Source: Streptomyces sp. ADI96-02 (GTDB taxonomy: Bacteria; Actinomycetota; Actinomycetes; Streptomycetales; Streptomycetaceae). From it: a DNA stretch of 64,000 nucleotides. Positions 8,875 through 18,200 of the stretch are shown here, piece by piece. The translations under genes were made by a program, and so were the position numbers. Under the pieces are notes generated by a model. That model saw only the letters and a list, made by a program, of their open reading frames with translations, did no database searches and was not told the DNA's origin. Position 1 is the stretch's first letter; each line of letters opens with the position of its first letter. The stretch lies in assembly GCF_003846185.1 (NCBI RefSeq), contig NZ_ML123034.1:1230727-1294726 (forward strand), written 5' to 3'.

Positions 8875-9930
8875 TCAGGCCAGCACGTCCAGCAGCCGGT
8901 CGACGTGCGCTTCGGTGTTGTAGAGGTGGAAGGACGCCCGGAGGTTTCCGGCCCGGTCCGAGACCCTGATGCCGGCCCGCGCGAGGTCCTCCTTGCGGTG
9001 GCCGAGCCCCGGCACCGCGACGATCGCCGACTCCCCGGGCACCGCCTCGTGCCCGAGAACCGCCAGCCCCGCGCGCAGCCGGGCCGCCAGGGAGGTGGCG
9101 TGCGCGTGGAGGGCGTCGACGCCGACCTCGCCCAGCAGGGCCAGCGACCGCTCGGCCCCGTGGTAGGAGAGGAAGGCGGGCGGCTCGTCGAACCGCCTTG
9201 CGGTGGGGGCGAGTTCGGCGGGACCGTACATCGCGTTCCAGGGCGCTCCGGAGGAGATCCAGCCCGCGAAGAGGGCCGGCAGGTGGGCCTGTGCCTCCTC
9301 GGTGACGGTCAGGAACGACGTACCGCGCGGGCAGAGCAGGTACTTGAAGCCGCCGGTGACGGTGTAGTCGTACTCCCCCGCCTCCAGCGGGAACCAGCCC
9401 GCCGCCTGCGTCGCGTCCACCAGCGTGCGGGCCCCGTGCGCCGCGGCGGCGGCCCGGACGGCTGCCAGGTCGGCTGTCCGGCCGTCGGCCGACTGCACGG
9501 CGGAGAAGGCGACGAGCGCCGTGTCCGGCCGCACCGCCCCGGCCAGCCCGGCGAGCGGGACGTACCGTAGGCGCAGGTCGCTCCGGTGCGCGAACGGGCT
9601 GACCAGCGAGCTGAACTCGCCTTCGGGGCAGAGGACTTCGGCCTCCGGCGGGAGGGAGGCCGCGATCAGCCCGACGTGGACGGCGACCGAGCCCCCGGTC
9701 GCCACCCGGTCCGGGTGGACGCCGACGAGCCGTGCGAAGCCGGTGCGGGCGGACTCCACGGCGTCCAGACTGCCCGCGCCGACCCGGAGGCCCGCGGCGT
9801 TCTCGTCGGCGAGTGCCTTGACGGCGGCGATCGTACGGCGGGGCAGCAGGCCCCAGGTCGAGGTGTCGAGGTACGTGGTCTCCGGGGCGAACTCGGCGGT
9901 CGCCGCTTGGCTGAGCGCAGTGATCCTCAT
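8875..9930 (-). CDS. Class V aminotransferase / kynureninase-like protein
   Basis: A 351-residue PLP enzyme of the class V / kynureninase-like group. It shows the TLVDATQAAGWFPL cofactor-aspartate region, the PLP lysine in VTGGFKYLLCPRG, and the terminal RASFHLYNTEAHVDRLL segment seen in cysteine-desulfurase-like relatives. There is no SufS-type active-site Cys, so a desulfurase role is unlikely. ATG at 9930 is chosen; GTG at 9969 would add 13 residues. A 94-bp gap separates it from the DsbA-like gene upstream, so they may be cotranscribed. The substrate is unknown. Confidence 0.7.
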   Translation of the reverse strand: MRITALSQAATAEFAPETTYLDTSTWGLLPRRTIAAVKALADENAAGLRVGAGSLDAVESARTGFARLVGVHPDRVATGGSVAVHVGLIAASLPPEAEVLCPEGEFSSLVSPFAHRSDLRLRYVPLAGLAGAVRPDTALVAFSAVQSADGRTADLAAVRAAAAAHGARTLVDATQAAGWFPLEAGEYDYTVTGGFKYLLCPRGTSFLTVTEEAQAHLPALFAGWISSGAPWNAMYGPAELAPTARRFDEPPAFLSYHGAERSLALLGEVGVDALHAHATSLAARLRAGLAVLGHEAVPGESAIVAVPGLGHRKEDLARAGIRVSDRAGNLRASFHLYNTEAHVDRLLDVLA

Positions 9931-10024
9931 GCGCCCAGCCTGGAGTCCTGGTGAACCGCCGTCAATCACGTATCGCCCGGGGCCTCCGCGCCGGGTGAGG
10001 CGGCGGGTCGGGCGAGGCGGCGGC

Positions 10025-10744
10025 TCAGTCGGCGCGCGGGACCTCGCAGGCCCCGTCGGCGTCGCAGGCCGCCGCGTCGCCGCCGACCGGGGTCAGCGCG
10101 GTGGCCCGGTGGTCCTTCCACGCCTGCTCCAGCGCCTGGACGAAGACCTCGGAGGGCTGGCCGCCGGAGATCCCGTAGCGCCGGTCGAGCACGAAGAACG
10201 GCACCGCGTTGGCGCCCAGCTCGGACGCCTCGCGCTCGTCCGCCCGGACGTCGTCGGCGTACGCCTCGGAGTCGGCGAGCACCGCCCGCGCCTCGCCGGC
10301 GTCGAGCCCGGCCTCCACGGCGAGGGCGACCAGCACCTCGTCGTCGAAGACGGAGCGCTCCTCGGCGAAGTTGGCCCGGTAGGCGAGGGTCAGCAGTTCG
10401 TCCTGGCGGCCCCGGGCCTTGGCCAGGTGGAGCAGCCGGTGAATGTCGAAGGTGCTGCCGTGGTCGCGGCCCTCTACGCGGTAGCCGAGCCCTTCGGCCC
10501 GGGCGTTGTCGGCCACGTTGGCCTCCATCGAGGCGGCTTCCTCACGGGTCCGGCCGTACTTGGCGGCCAGCATGTCGACCACCAGCGCCCGGTCGCCCTT
10601 GGCCCGTCCCGGGTCGAGCTCGAAGGAGCGGTGGACGACCTCGACCTCGTCACGATGGGCGAACCGAGCCAGGCCCTTCTCGAAGCGTGCCTTGCCTATG
10701 TAGCACCACGGACAAGCGATGTCGCTCCAGATCTCGACGCGCAT
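10025..10744 (-). CDS. DsbA/FrnE-family oxidoreductase
   Basis: A 239-residue thioredoxin-fold protein of the DsbA/FrnE family. The active site is CPWC in IWSDIACPWCYIGKARFE near the N-terminus. The alpha-helical insert follows, then the cis-proline loop GANAVPFFVLDRRYGISGGQP. There is no signal peptide, so it is cytoplasmic. FrnE-like proteins act as disulfide or dithiol isomerases, or in polyketide clusters as redox enzymes. The C-terminus has two further Cys (ACDADGACEVP). ATG at 10744 follows a GAGAAGAAG site; longer upstream reading frames lack family similarity. Confidence 0.85.
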   Translation of the reverse strand: MRVEIWSDIACPWCYIGKARFEKGLARFAHRDEVEVVHRSFELDPGRAKGDRALVVDMLAAKYGRTREEAASMEANVADNARAEGLGYRVEGRDHGSTFDIHRLLHLAKARGRQDELLTLAYRANFAEERSVFDDEVLVALAVEAGLDAGEARAVLADSEAYADDVRADEREASELGANAVPFFVLDRRYGISGGQPSEVFVQALEQAWKDHRATALTPVGGDAAACDADGACEVPRAD

Positions 10745-11172
10745 GGCTCTTCTTCTCTCCCGGGATCGCGAACGGTGCGAAGTCTCCCTCCGCACTGGGC
10801 GGCCCCGCGCGGATCGACCTGACACACCAGGGGCCTCCAGGTCGAACACGGAACCTGACCTGCGCATTCCCGACCCGGGAGAGCACCGCGCCTGGAGCCG
10901 CCAGGAGAGAGGCTGCCGGGGTGGAGGGCACACGAAGCACCTCTAGGATCAGAAGACGGACGACCTCGCGTGGCGTGTGTCCCTGCGACCGCTGATGAAT
11001 GGACAGCGTTGCGTAATTGAGGGAGGTCCGTGCTCCGACTGCATAGCGCCCTCAGTTCCTGTCGCCCTCCCAACGGTACCGCCGAGCCTGGCCGGGTAGT
11101 TATCTGGAGCAGAGCAGGAGAGCGACGGACGGGGTACAGGCGCCCTGACACCCGATCGAAAGGAAGTCAGTC
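10745..11172. other. Gene-free interval before the kinase islet
   Basis: This 428-bp interval lies between the divergent DsbA-like gene and the small Cys/Trp ORF. No credible coding region was seen. It holds GTTGCGTAATT at 11008-11018, which recurs in the sufR promoter region at 53974-53984. No clear promoter hexamers could be assigned. Confidence 0.5.
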
Positions 11173-11265
11173 ATGCGTTCCTGGATTCTGGGCAACTGCG
11201 ACCATGAGTGGACGCAGTGGAGTGGCAAGCAGCGCTGCCGGAAGTGCGGCACGACGCAAGGCTGA
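11173..11265 (+). CDS. Small Cys/Trp peptide (zinc-ribbon-like or leader peptide)
   Basis: A 30-residue reading frame with a good ribosome site (GAAAGGAAG, 10 nt spacing) and an ATG start. The peptide contains C9-x-H11 and C22-x-x-C25, a plausible tiny zinc knuckle (CDHEW...CRKCG), and three Trp. It is followed after about 30 nt by an 8-bp hairpin with a TTT tail, and then by the kinase-like gene. It may be a real mini-protein or a leader peptide that controls the downstream gene by attenuation. I do not recognise a named family. Confidence 0.55.
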   Translation: MRSWILGNCDHEWTQWSGKQRCRKCGTTQG

Positions 11266-11292
11266 GGGCTGCCCCGTGGGCAGGAAGCGTGA

Positions 11293-11315
11293 GGGGGCCG
11301 AGGCGACCGGCCCCC
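11293..11315 (+). terminator. Attenuator-like hairpin between small ORF and kinase
   Basis: GGGGGCCG (11293-11300) pairs with CGGCCCCC (11308-11315) around a 7-nt loop, and TTT follows. It lies between the small Cys/Trp ORF and the kinase-like start, where a transcription attenuator would sit. Confidence 0.55.
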
Positions 11316-11341
11316 TTTACCCACGATCGAAAGTAGAAACG

Positions 11342-12211
11342 GTGCTCGAACGTGTTCGCTGGGAAGAACTGCCGGCCGAGTTGCGCGACGCCATCGAGAC
11401 CAAGGCAGGTGAAGTCACCGAGTCGGAGGTGGTTGCCGAAGGTCTCAACTGCTCCACAGCTCTGATGATCCGCACGGAGAAACACGGGTCGCTGTTCCTC
11501 AAAGGGGTTCGCGAGAACGTCACGGTAGAGGTGGGCGCGCTGCGGCAAGAGGAACGAGTGAACGGCGCTCTCGGTGGAATCAGTGCCCAACTCCGCCACC
11601 GCTTTCGGCTCGCCGGTTGGTACTGCCTGACGTTCGAGTACGTGGACAACGGTCGCCACGCGGACATGACCCCAGGATCAAGCGACCTTGATGCCATCGG
11701 GTTCGCACTCGACCGGATGCAACAACTCGTTTTCCCGAACCTTCTGCCGTACGGGCGGTTCCAGTTCACCGTCCCCACCCTGGCCGACCGGTTCGAAGAT
11801 TTCATCAACACTGCCGAGTCCCGCGCGCTCCAGGGCGACAACCTGCTTCACACCGACATCAACCCCTACAACATCCTCATGTACGGGGCGCACAACAGCC
11901 GCGCCTGCGTGGTGGATTGGGCCATGCCCGCCACTGGCCCCGCCTGGGTTGATCCGGCATACACCGCAGTGCGCTTGATGGAATGCGGGCACACCCCCGC
12001 TGCCGCTCTGAAATGGCTTGGGGGGTTCACAAGCTGGCAGTACGCGGATCCGGAATCCGTAAGGGCACTCGTGAATGCGGTGTGCCGCCAGTGGACGGCG
12101 CGGGTCGGGGAGAAGGACGCCCGATACAGCAACGGGAACTACGAGCACCTCCTCGGCTACCCGCACAAGACGGGGAAGCGTCCCACGTCGCGGAAGCGCC
12201 CGCCGGGCTGA
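11342..12211 (+). CDS. APH-fold phosphotransferase / kinase-like protein
   Basis: A 289-residue protein of the aminoglycoside-phosphotransferase/choline-kinase fold. The catalytic loop is visible as NLLHTDINPYNIL (HxDxxxxN) and the metal Asp as VVDWAMPATGPAW. The N-lobe has LFLKGVRE, which may hold the nucleotide lysine. GTG at 11342 is chosen because it has an AAAGTAG site and shares the CGATCGAAAG leader with the small ORF before it. Base composition is less GC-rich than the flanks, suggesting transfer. It could be an antibiotic-modifying enzyme or a metabolite kinase; the substrate is not visible. Confidence 0.7.
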   Translation: MLERVRWEELPAELRDAIETKAGEVTESEVVAEGLNCSTALMIRTEKHGSLFLKGVRENVTVEVGALRQEERVNGALGGISAQLRHRFRLAGWYCLTFEYVDNGRHADMTPGSSDLDAIGFALDRMQQLVFPNLLPYGRFQFTVPTLADRFEDFINTAESRALQGDNLLHTDINPYNILMYGAHNSRACVVDWAMPATGPAWVDPAYTAVRLMECGHTPAAALKWLGGFTSWQYADPESVRALVNAVCRQWTARVGEKDARYSNGNYEHLLGYPHKTGKRPTSRKRPPG

Positions 12212-12235
12212 GCCCCGAACCGGCCCTGCCGCCCG

Positions 12236-13375
12236 TCAGCTTTCCCGGGAGCGAACGGGCGGGCCGCTTCCACCTCTACCGGGGCGGGTTTCGGCGCTGC
12301 CAGGTCCTTCTTCGGCACCTGCTTCGGCGAGGCGGCGTTCGTCGATGCCGGGTTCGTCACCGTCGGGCCGGGAGGCTCCTCTCCATGCGGCGGTCACGGC
12401 TCGTTCGGCCTCGCTCCGGTCCCGTGACCCGCGTGCGGCGTCCCGGAAGCGTTTGGGCGGAATGCCGGTCGCCCGCTTGAAGGCGTGGCTGAAGGTGCTC
12501 TCGGAGGCGTAGCCGAGGGAGAGCGCAAGCTCCGACACCGGAGTGTCCTTCTGGATCAGGGTCTTCTCGGCCAGCCGTATGCGCCACTGGTGGAGGTAGG
12601 TGAGCGGTGGCACGCCCGCCACCGACGTGAAGACTCCGGCGAATACGCTGCGGGACATGGCCGCCGCCCGGGCGAGTTCGGTCACGTGCCAGGGCCGGGC
12701 GGGATCGGCGTGCATCAGCCTCAGGGCCGGCGCGATGCGTTCGTCGGCCAGAGCCCGGAGCCACCCTGCGGGATAGGCGTCGCTCCGGGCGAGACAGGCG
12801 CGCAGCACATGGGCGAAGACCAGTTGGGAGAGGTATTCGGCCACGCCGTTCGCACCGGGGCGGTCGGCACTCATCTCCCGCAGGACCTGTTCGAGGAGCC
12901 AGCACAGCGCGGGCGCCTCCTCGCCCGTGCGGGACAGGTGAATCACCGGGGGCAGAGCCTGGAGCAACAAGTCCTCGCCCGCGGTGTTCAGTTCGAAATG
13001 AGCGCCGACCGACACCACCTCGGTGACGCCCTCCTCCCCGGCATGGGCGAAGAGGTGGGGCGAGGCCCGGAGCAGCGCCGGCGCGTCCTGCGGCGGCACG
13101 GACGGATCGGCGGCCAGAACATAGGACAGCCCTCCGCCGAAGGCCACCACATCCCCCTGCTCCAGGAGCACGGGCCGCTCGCCGCCGTCGACCATCAGCC
13201 GGCTCGCGCCGCGCAGCACGGCGTGGACCTTGAGCCTGCCGGGGGCCGGAAACCGCAGAGCCCAGCTTCCTCCGGCAGTGAGCCCCCGGACGAGTACGCA
13301 TCTCGCGCCGGTCAGTCCGAGGGTGTCGGTCAGAGGATCGGGGACGGTCGAAACCAGATACGGCGGTGCGCCCAT
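12236..13375 (-). CDS. AraC-family regulator with cupin sensor domain
   Basis: A 379-residue AraC/XylS-family protein. Residues about 1-180 form a cupin-type ligand-binding domain (RLKVHAVLRGASRLMVDGG, EQGDVVAFGGG). Residues about 225-330 hold the two helix-turn-helix motifs (VTELARAAAMSRSVFAGVF and SELALSLGYASESTFSHAFKRATG-IPP). The last 50 residues are disordered and Arg/Gly/Glu rich. It is divergent from the PKS gene galA across a 427-bp AT-richer interval, so it is a candidate cluster regulator. ATG at 13375 is preferred; ATG at 13414 would add 13 residues. Confidence 0.82.
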   Translation of the reverse strand: MGAPPYLVSTVPDPLTDTLGLTGARCVLVRGLTAGGSWALRFPAPGRLKVHAVLRGASRLMVDGGERPVLLEQGDVVAFGGGLSYVLAADPSVPPQDAPALLRASPHLFAHAGEEGVTEVVSVGAHFELNTAGEDLLLQALPPVIHLSRTGEEAPALCWLLEQVLREMSADRPGANGVAEYLSQLVFAHVLRACLARSDAYPAGWLRALADERIAPALRLMHADPARPWHVTELARAAAMSRSVFAGVFTSVAGVPPLTYLHQWRIRLAEKTLIQKDTPVSELALSLGYASESTFSHAFKRATGIPPKRFRDAARGSRDRSEAERAVTAAWRGASRPDGDEPGIDERRLAEAGAEEGPGSAETRPGRGGSGPPVRSRES

Positions 13376-13802
13376 GAAAGGACTCTCGCGCAAGTTATCC
13401 GGACTGACAAGCATGTACCGCAGGTCACTTTTCCCTGCATCCTGATTAAGTCACAGGCCCCGGTCGGCAGGCGACGGAAAGTATGAAGAGTCCAGGTCTT
13501 TTCGTACGCGCGTCCGACACGCACGAATTCGAATCAGATCGTCTCGGAATTCACCGGCACCAGTGCCACAGGTGCATGACTTCGCAGCCCATCCATCGAC
13601 TTCGCCCAGCGACGAGAACGCGGTCCGACCCCGGTACAGAAGGCCGGCAGCGCTGGTGAGTCAGGGGCACATCTCGCTGTGCCCACGGAAAGACGCGGCA
13701 AAACAACTGGACATATGTCGTAGATTTCGGCACCGTCATGACATTTCAAGGGACCGGCCGACAGATTCGACATCTCCAGCAGTCCGGACGGAGATAAGGG
13801 TA
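13376..13802. promoter_or_regulatory. Divergent AraC-galA promoter region with palindromes
   Basis: A 427-bp intergenic region, more AT-rich than the surroundings. It contains GACATATGTC (13710-13719, perfect), GTCATGAC (13736-13743) and GGCACCAGTGCC (13556-13567). These are candidate binding sites for the divergent AraC protein or another cluster regulator. No convincing gene lies inside. Confidence 0.5.
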
Positions 13803-15299
13803 ATGCACATGATGGATTGCGTCTTTGTCATGCCCGGTACGGTGGCTGCCCCGCGCGGGGGTGTCCTGCGCGATTTCCACAACCGCTACGAGTCCGTACG
13901 TGAATCGCTGTCGCTCATCGACACGGCGGCCCGGGAAATGGGGCTGCCCGACATCAGTTCCCGGTTGATCGAGCACGACGGGACGACCGACCGGCGCGGA
14001 CCCGAGGTGCAGTACCTGGAGATCTTCGCGGTCAGCATCGCCACCCACCACGTCCTGATCGCCGAGGGCGTCCGGCCCGTCGCGATCGTCGGCCAGAGCA
14101 TCGGGGAGCTGTGGGCGCTGGCCGCCGCGGGACGCCTGTCCGTGGACGACGCCGCCCGCCTGGCCGTGGCCCGGTCCCGGGCGCTGACCCGGCAGAACTG
14201 GGGCGGGAAGATGCTCGCGGTCGGTGTGGACGGCCGCCGGGCGGAATCGCTCGCCGGGCTGATCAACCATCCCGACCTCGTACTGGCCTGCGAGAACACT
14301 CCTCGGCAGAGCGTCATCAGCGGCCCCGAACCGTTGATCGAACAAGTGGAACGGGTCGCCGACGCGCTCGGCTGGCCCAGTTTCCGCCTGGACGTCCCGC
14401 ATCCGACGCACACTCCGGCGATGGCGCAGGCCTCGCGGGACCTGCGGGCGACCGCGCCGCGGGTCGCCTACGGCGCGGGGCGCTGGCGGGTCTGCTCCCC
14501 CTGGCTGGGCCGGGACGTCGGTGACGACGACCCGGTCGGCCTGGTCGCCGACGCACTCACCGCCCGGGTCCGGATACTGCGTACGATCCGCGACCTGCAC
14601 GCGGCGGGCGCCGACGTCTTCGTGGAGTGCGGGGAGTGGCCCGTCGTCACCAAGTTCGTCGAGGCGTCGGTTCCGGGCGTGCGGTGTGTCGTCCCGCTGA
14701 GCGGCAGCGACCCGGTCGCAGCCGTACGCGAGTTGGTCACCGGTTCCACCGACGGCGGCCCGTTCCTCCCGCGTCCGCCGGCCCCGTCGGGCACCGAGCG
14801 CGGTCCCGCCGTGCGGGTGAGCGCGGCCACGGCGTCCGCGCCGGTTCCGGCGCTCCTCACCGCCGCTCCGCTCTCCGGGACCACCAACGTGTCCGCGTCC
14901 GCGCCCTCCATGTCGTACGTGGCCACCCGCCCCGCTCCGGCCCCCGCCACTCCGGCGGCTCCGGAGGCCCCTGCGGCTCCGGCCTCGACCCCGGTCGCTC
15001 CGGTCGCTCCGGTCGCCCCGCCGGCGTCCGCCGAGTGGGACTACGAGACCGTACTGGCCGAGTTGCGGACGCTCTACGGCGATTTCCTGGGCTACCCGCC
15101 GGACCTTCTCGGTGAGGACGACGGCCTGGAGTCCGAGCTGGGTGTGGAGTCGCTCAAGCAAGTCGCCCTGCTCGGGCGGGTGTCCGAACGGTTCGGCCTG
15201 CCCGGTCTGCGGGCGAACTCCTCCCTGCTGACCGTCGGCACCCTGCGCCGGATCGCGGAGAGCGTGGTACAGGGCCGGGCGGAGGCCGCCGCGCGATGA
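13803..15299 (+). CDS. galA: PKS protein: acyltransferase-ACP didomain (galbonolide GalA-like)
   Basis: A 498-residue trans-acting PKS subunit. Residues about 1-300 form a malonyl/acyl-CoA:ACP transacylase domain with nucleophile S99 in VGQSIGELW, a GHSxGE motif with Gln for His. The usual substrate motif region reads LDVPHPTHTPAM, unlike classical malonyl or methylmalonyl ATs. A Pro/Ala linker (about 310-415) leads to a C-terminal ACP with carrier Ser450 in LGVESLKQVALL, like PUFA-synthase ACPs. ATG at 13803 has GGAGATAAGGG before it. Its stop overlaps galB as ATGA. Gene order matches galA of the published galbonolide cluster (recalled). Confidence 0.82.
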   Translation: MHMMDCVFVMPGTVAAPRGGVLRDFHNRYESVRESLSLIDTAAREMGLPDISSRLIEHDGTTDRRGPEVQYLEIFAVSIATHHVLIAEGVRPVAIVGQSIGELWALAAAGRLSVDDAARLAVARSRALTRQNWGGKMLAVGVDGRRAESLAGLINHPDLVLACENTPRQSVISGPEPLIEQVERVADALGWPSFRLDVPHPTHTPAMAQASRDLRATAPRVAYGAGRWRVCSPWLGRDVGDDDPVGLVADALTARVRILRTIRDLHAAGADVFVECGEWPVVTKFVEASVPGVRCVVPLSGSDPVAAVRELVTGSTDGGPFLPRPPAPSGTERGPAVRVSAATASAPVPALLTAAPLSGTTNVSASAPSMSYVATRPAPAPATPAAPEAPAAPASTPVAPVAPVAPPASAEWDYETVLAELRTLYGDFLGYPPDLLGEDDGLESELGVESLKQVALLGRVSERFGLPGLRANSSLLTVGTLRRIAESVVQGRAEAAAR

Positions 15300-18200
15300 C
15301 CACCACCGACCATCTGCGGGGCAGAGTCGCCCTCGTGACCGGGGCCGCGAAGAGCCTCGGCGCGGACATCGTTCGCCGCCTGGCGGAGGGCGGAGCCCAT
15401 GTGATCGTCAACTACTTCCACTCGGTCGAACAGGCGGAGTCGCTGCGGGCGGAGCTGGAACAGGCCGGTCACAGCTGCGAGTTCATCCGCGCCTCGGTGG
15501 CCAAGACCAGCGAGATCGACCGGATGTTCGACCTGGTCCGGGAGCGGCACGGCAGGCTGGACATTCTGATCAACAACGCGGCGGGCGGCGCGTTCCTGCC
15601 GCTGTTCGGCGTCGACGACACCTACTGGCAGCGGGCGTGGTCGACCAACGTGATGGCGGCTTACCACTGTTCGCGCCGGGCCGCCGAGCTGATGGCCGGG
15701 AGAGAGGGAGCGAGCATCCTCTGCCTGTCCAGCGTCGGGGCGCACCAGCCGGTTCCGGGGTACGGCCCCGGCGGCGTGACCAAGGCGGCCCTGGAGTCGC
15801 TGGTCCGCTATCTGGCGCTTGAGCTGGTAGGCCGGGGCATCCGGGTCAACACGGTGCTGCTGGGCTCCGTCGCCAGTGAGATCGTCGTCAATCTCGATGC
15901 ACCGGACGCGGCGCTCGGCGACCCCGCCGGGACCAGCGAGCTGATGCGCCGTACCCTCTCGACGCCGGAGGCGGCCAGGTTGATCGTGCACCTCCTGCAC
16001 GAGGACGCCGGCTTCATCACCGGGCAGACGATCTTCGCCGACGGCGGAATCAGTATCGGCGGGATGCAGGGCATGCGGCTGCACAGCAGGCTGGCCGACC
16101 AGGTCAGCCGTACGCCCCGGACGAGCACGACCGGAACGAGTACGCCCGTCGGGAGCACCCCCGCCCCGGGACAGCCGGCGGCCGTCCGCCCCGCACCAGC
16201 ACCGGCACCGGCACCGGCGCCGGCGCCCGCACCGGCACCAGCACCAGCGGCGTCGCCCCAGCCGGACCGAACACCCAAGCCGGAGCCCGAGCACGAGCCC
16301 GAGCCGGAGCCCGAGCCCGAGCCGGACCGCTGGAGGTCCAGGAAGCCCGAGACGGAGGCGGAGGCGGACCCCGGAGCCGTCGCGGTGGTGGGCCTCGGCC
16401 TGACCCTGCCCGGCGCGAACAACACGGCGGAGTTCTGGGACCGGCTGCGCGAAGGCGTGCTGCTCTCCAGCGAACCGTCCGCCTTCGAGCTGAAGCACTT
16501 CTGGGCGCCGACCCGGGAGGAGACCGACGCCTTCTACGTCCGCGAGGCCGGCTACCTCCACGACTTCGTCCCCGATCCCGCCTCGGTCGCGGAACCGGAC
16601 GGGAACGTCGGCCACCCCGGCTGGCCCCGGACCACTCGCTGGCTGCGGCACTGCGCCGTCCAGGCCCTGGCAGGGGTGGGCCGGGCCCCGAAGGACCGGT
16701 ATCTCGCTGTGACCACCGGCATCCACGACCAGACGGGCCTCGGAGCCCAGGGCGTGGTACTGGGCGACGAGTACCGGCGCATGGTGCGCGGGGCGATCCC
16801 CGCCGACCGGGACGGCGACTGGCTGGCCGAGCTGGCCGATCACGCGATCAGCGCGCACTACGGCGGCGACGGCGGGAACCCGCAGGGCTACCTGCCCGCG
16901 TCCGTCTCCCGCGACGCGCTGCGCGGGCTGGTCCCCGACGACTCGCAGCACCTGACTCTCGACTCGGCCTGTGCCAGTGGGCTGTTCGCCGTCGACGCGG
17001 CGGTCAAGGCACTGCGCGAGGGCTCCTGCGACGTGGCGCTGGCCGGCGGGACCGCGGTGGTCGAGCCGATCGGGTTCACGCTCTTCTGCCGGGCCCAGGG
17101 CATTTCGATGAGCGGCCGGGTGCGCCCGTTCGACCGGGCCGCCGACGGGACCCTCATCGGCGAGGGCGCCGTCATGCTCGTACTGAAGTCGTACGCGCGG
17201 GCGGTGGCCGACGGTGACCGGGTGCTCGGTGTCATCCGGGGCACCGGTCTCGCCGCCGACGGCCGGGGGAAGGGCATTCACGCTCCGGCCCCACGCGGGC
17301 AGGAGCTGGCGATCGCCCGCGCCTGGGCCGACGCGGGCGTCGAGGCCGACGACGTGGACTGGATCGTGGCGCACGGCACCGGCACTCCGGTCGGCGACGA
17401 GATCGAACTGCGCTCGCTGCTCTCCCGGCTGGGGCCTCGGCGGAAGGCGTGCCTGCTGACGTCGAACAAGCAGGTCTTCGGGCACACCGGCGTCCTGGCG
17501 GGCCTGGTCTCGGTCGCGCACGCGCTGGTCGCCCTCGAACGCCGTGCGGTCCCCGGTCAGCCCGTGGTCACCGATCCGCACCCGCTGCTCGGCGACGGCT
17601 CGCGACTGACCGTACCGGTCGAGGACAGGCCCTGGCCGGCGGACGGGACACGGCCGCGCGTTGTGGGGGTGTCGTCGTTCGGCCTCGGCGGAGCGGACGC
17701 GCACGTGGTCCTCTCCGACCGGGTGCCGCCGGCCGCCCCCGCCGGCAGGCGGGGCGGTGCCGCGACCGCCGACGCGGAGGACCTGGTCGTCGTCGGCTGG
17801 AACGCCCATCTGCCCGGCCTGGCGTCCGACCGGGTGCCCGCCTGGCTGAGCGGTGACGGCCCGCGCCCGGAAGCCGGCTTCGGTACGCCGTACCCTCTGC
17901 CGTCGCCCCGCGACGTGCGCATCCCGCCGCTGACGATGCGGCACATGGACGCCGCCCACCTGATGATGCTCCAGGTCCTCGGCCCCCTCCTGGAGCAGCT
18001 CGGCGAGCCGGGCGCGGGCCTGCGGCCCACCACGGCGATCGTGGTGGGATCGACGCTGCCGACCACGCACAACACCCGGGCCGCGCTGCGGGTGCACGCC
18101 CGCGAGTGCGCCACGGCGTTCGACATCCTGCCCGATCCGAAGCAGGCGCAGGCGTTGAAGACCTACCTCGCGAAGGGGATGGAGGACGCCCGGGAGGTGA

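Noticed and set aside
8875..9930. A second SufS-type cysteine desulfurase
   Set aside because: The PLP lysine is present, but the catalytic Cys loop of SufS (HHCA) is missing.
13534..13773. A 79-residue minus-strand frame in the AraC-galA interval
   Set aside because: No suitable ribosome-site spacing and no family likeness; the region looks like a promoter.
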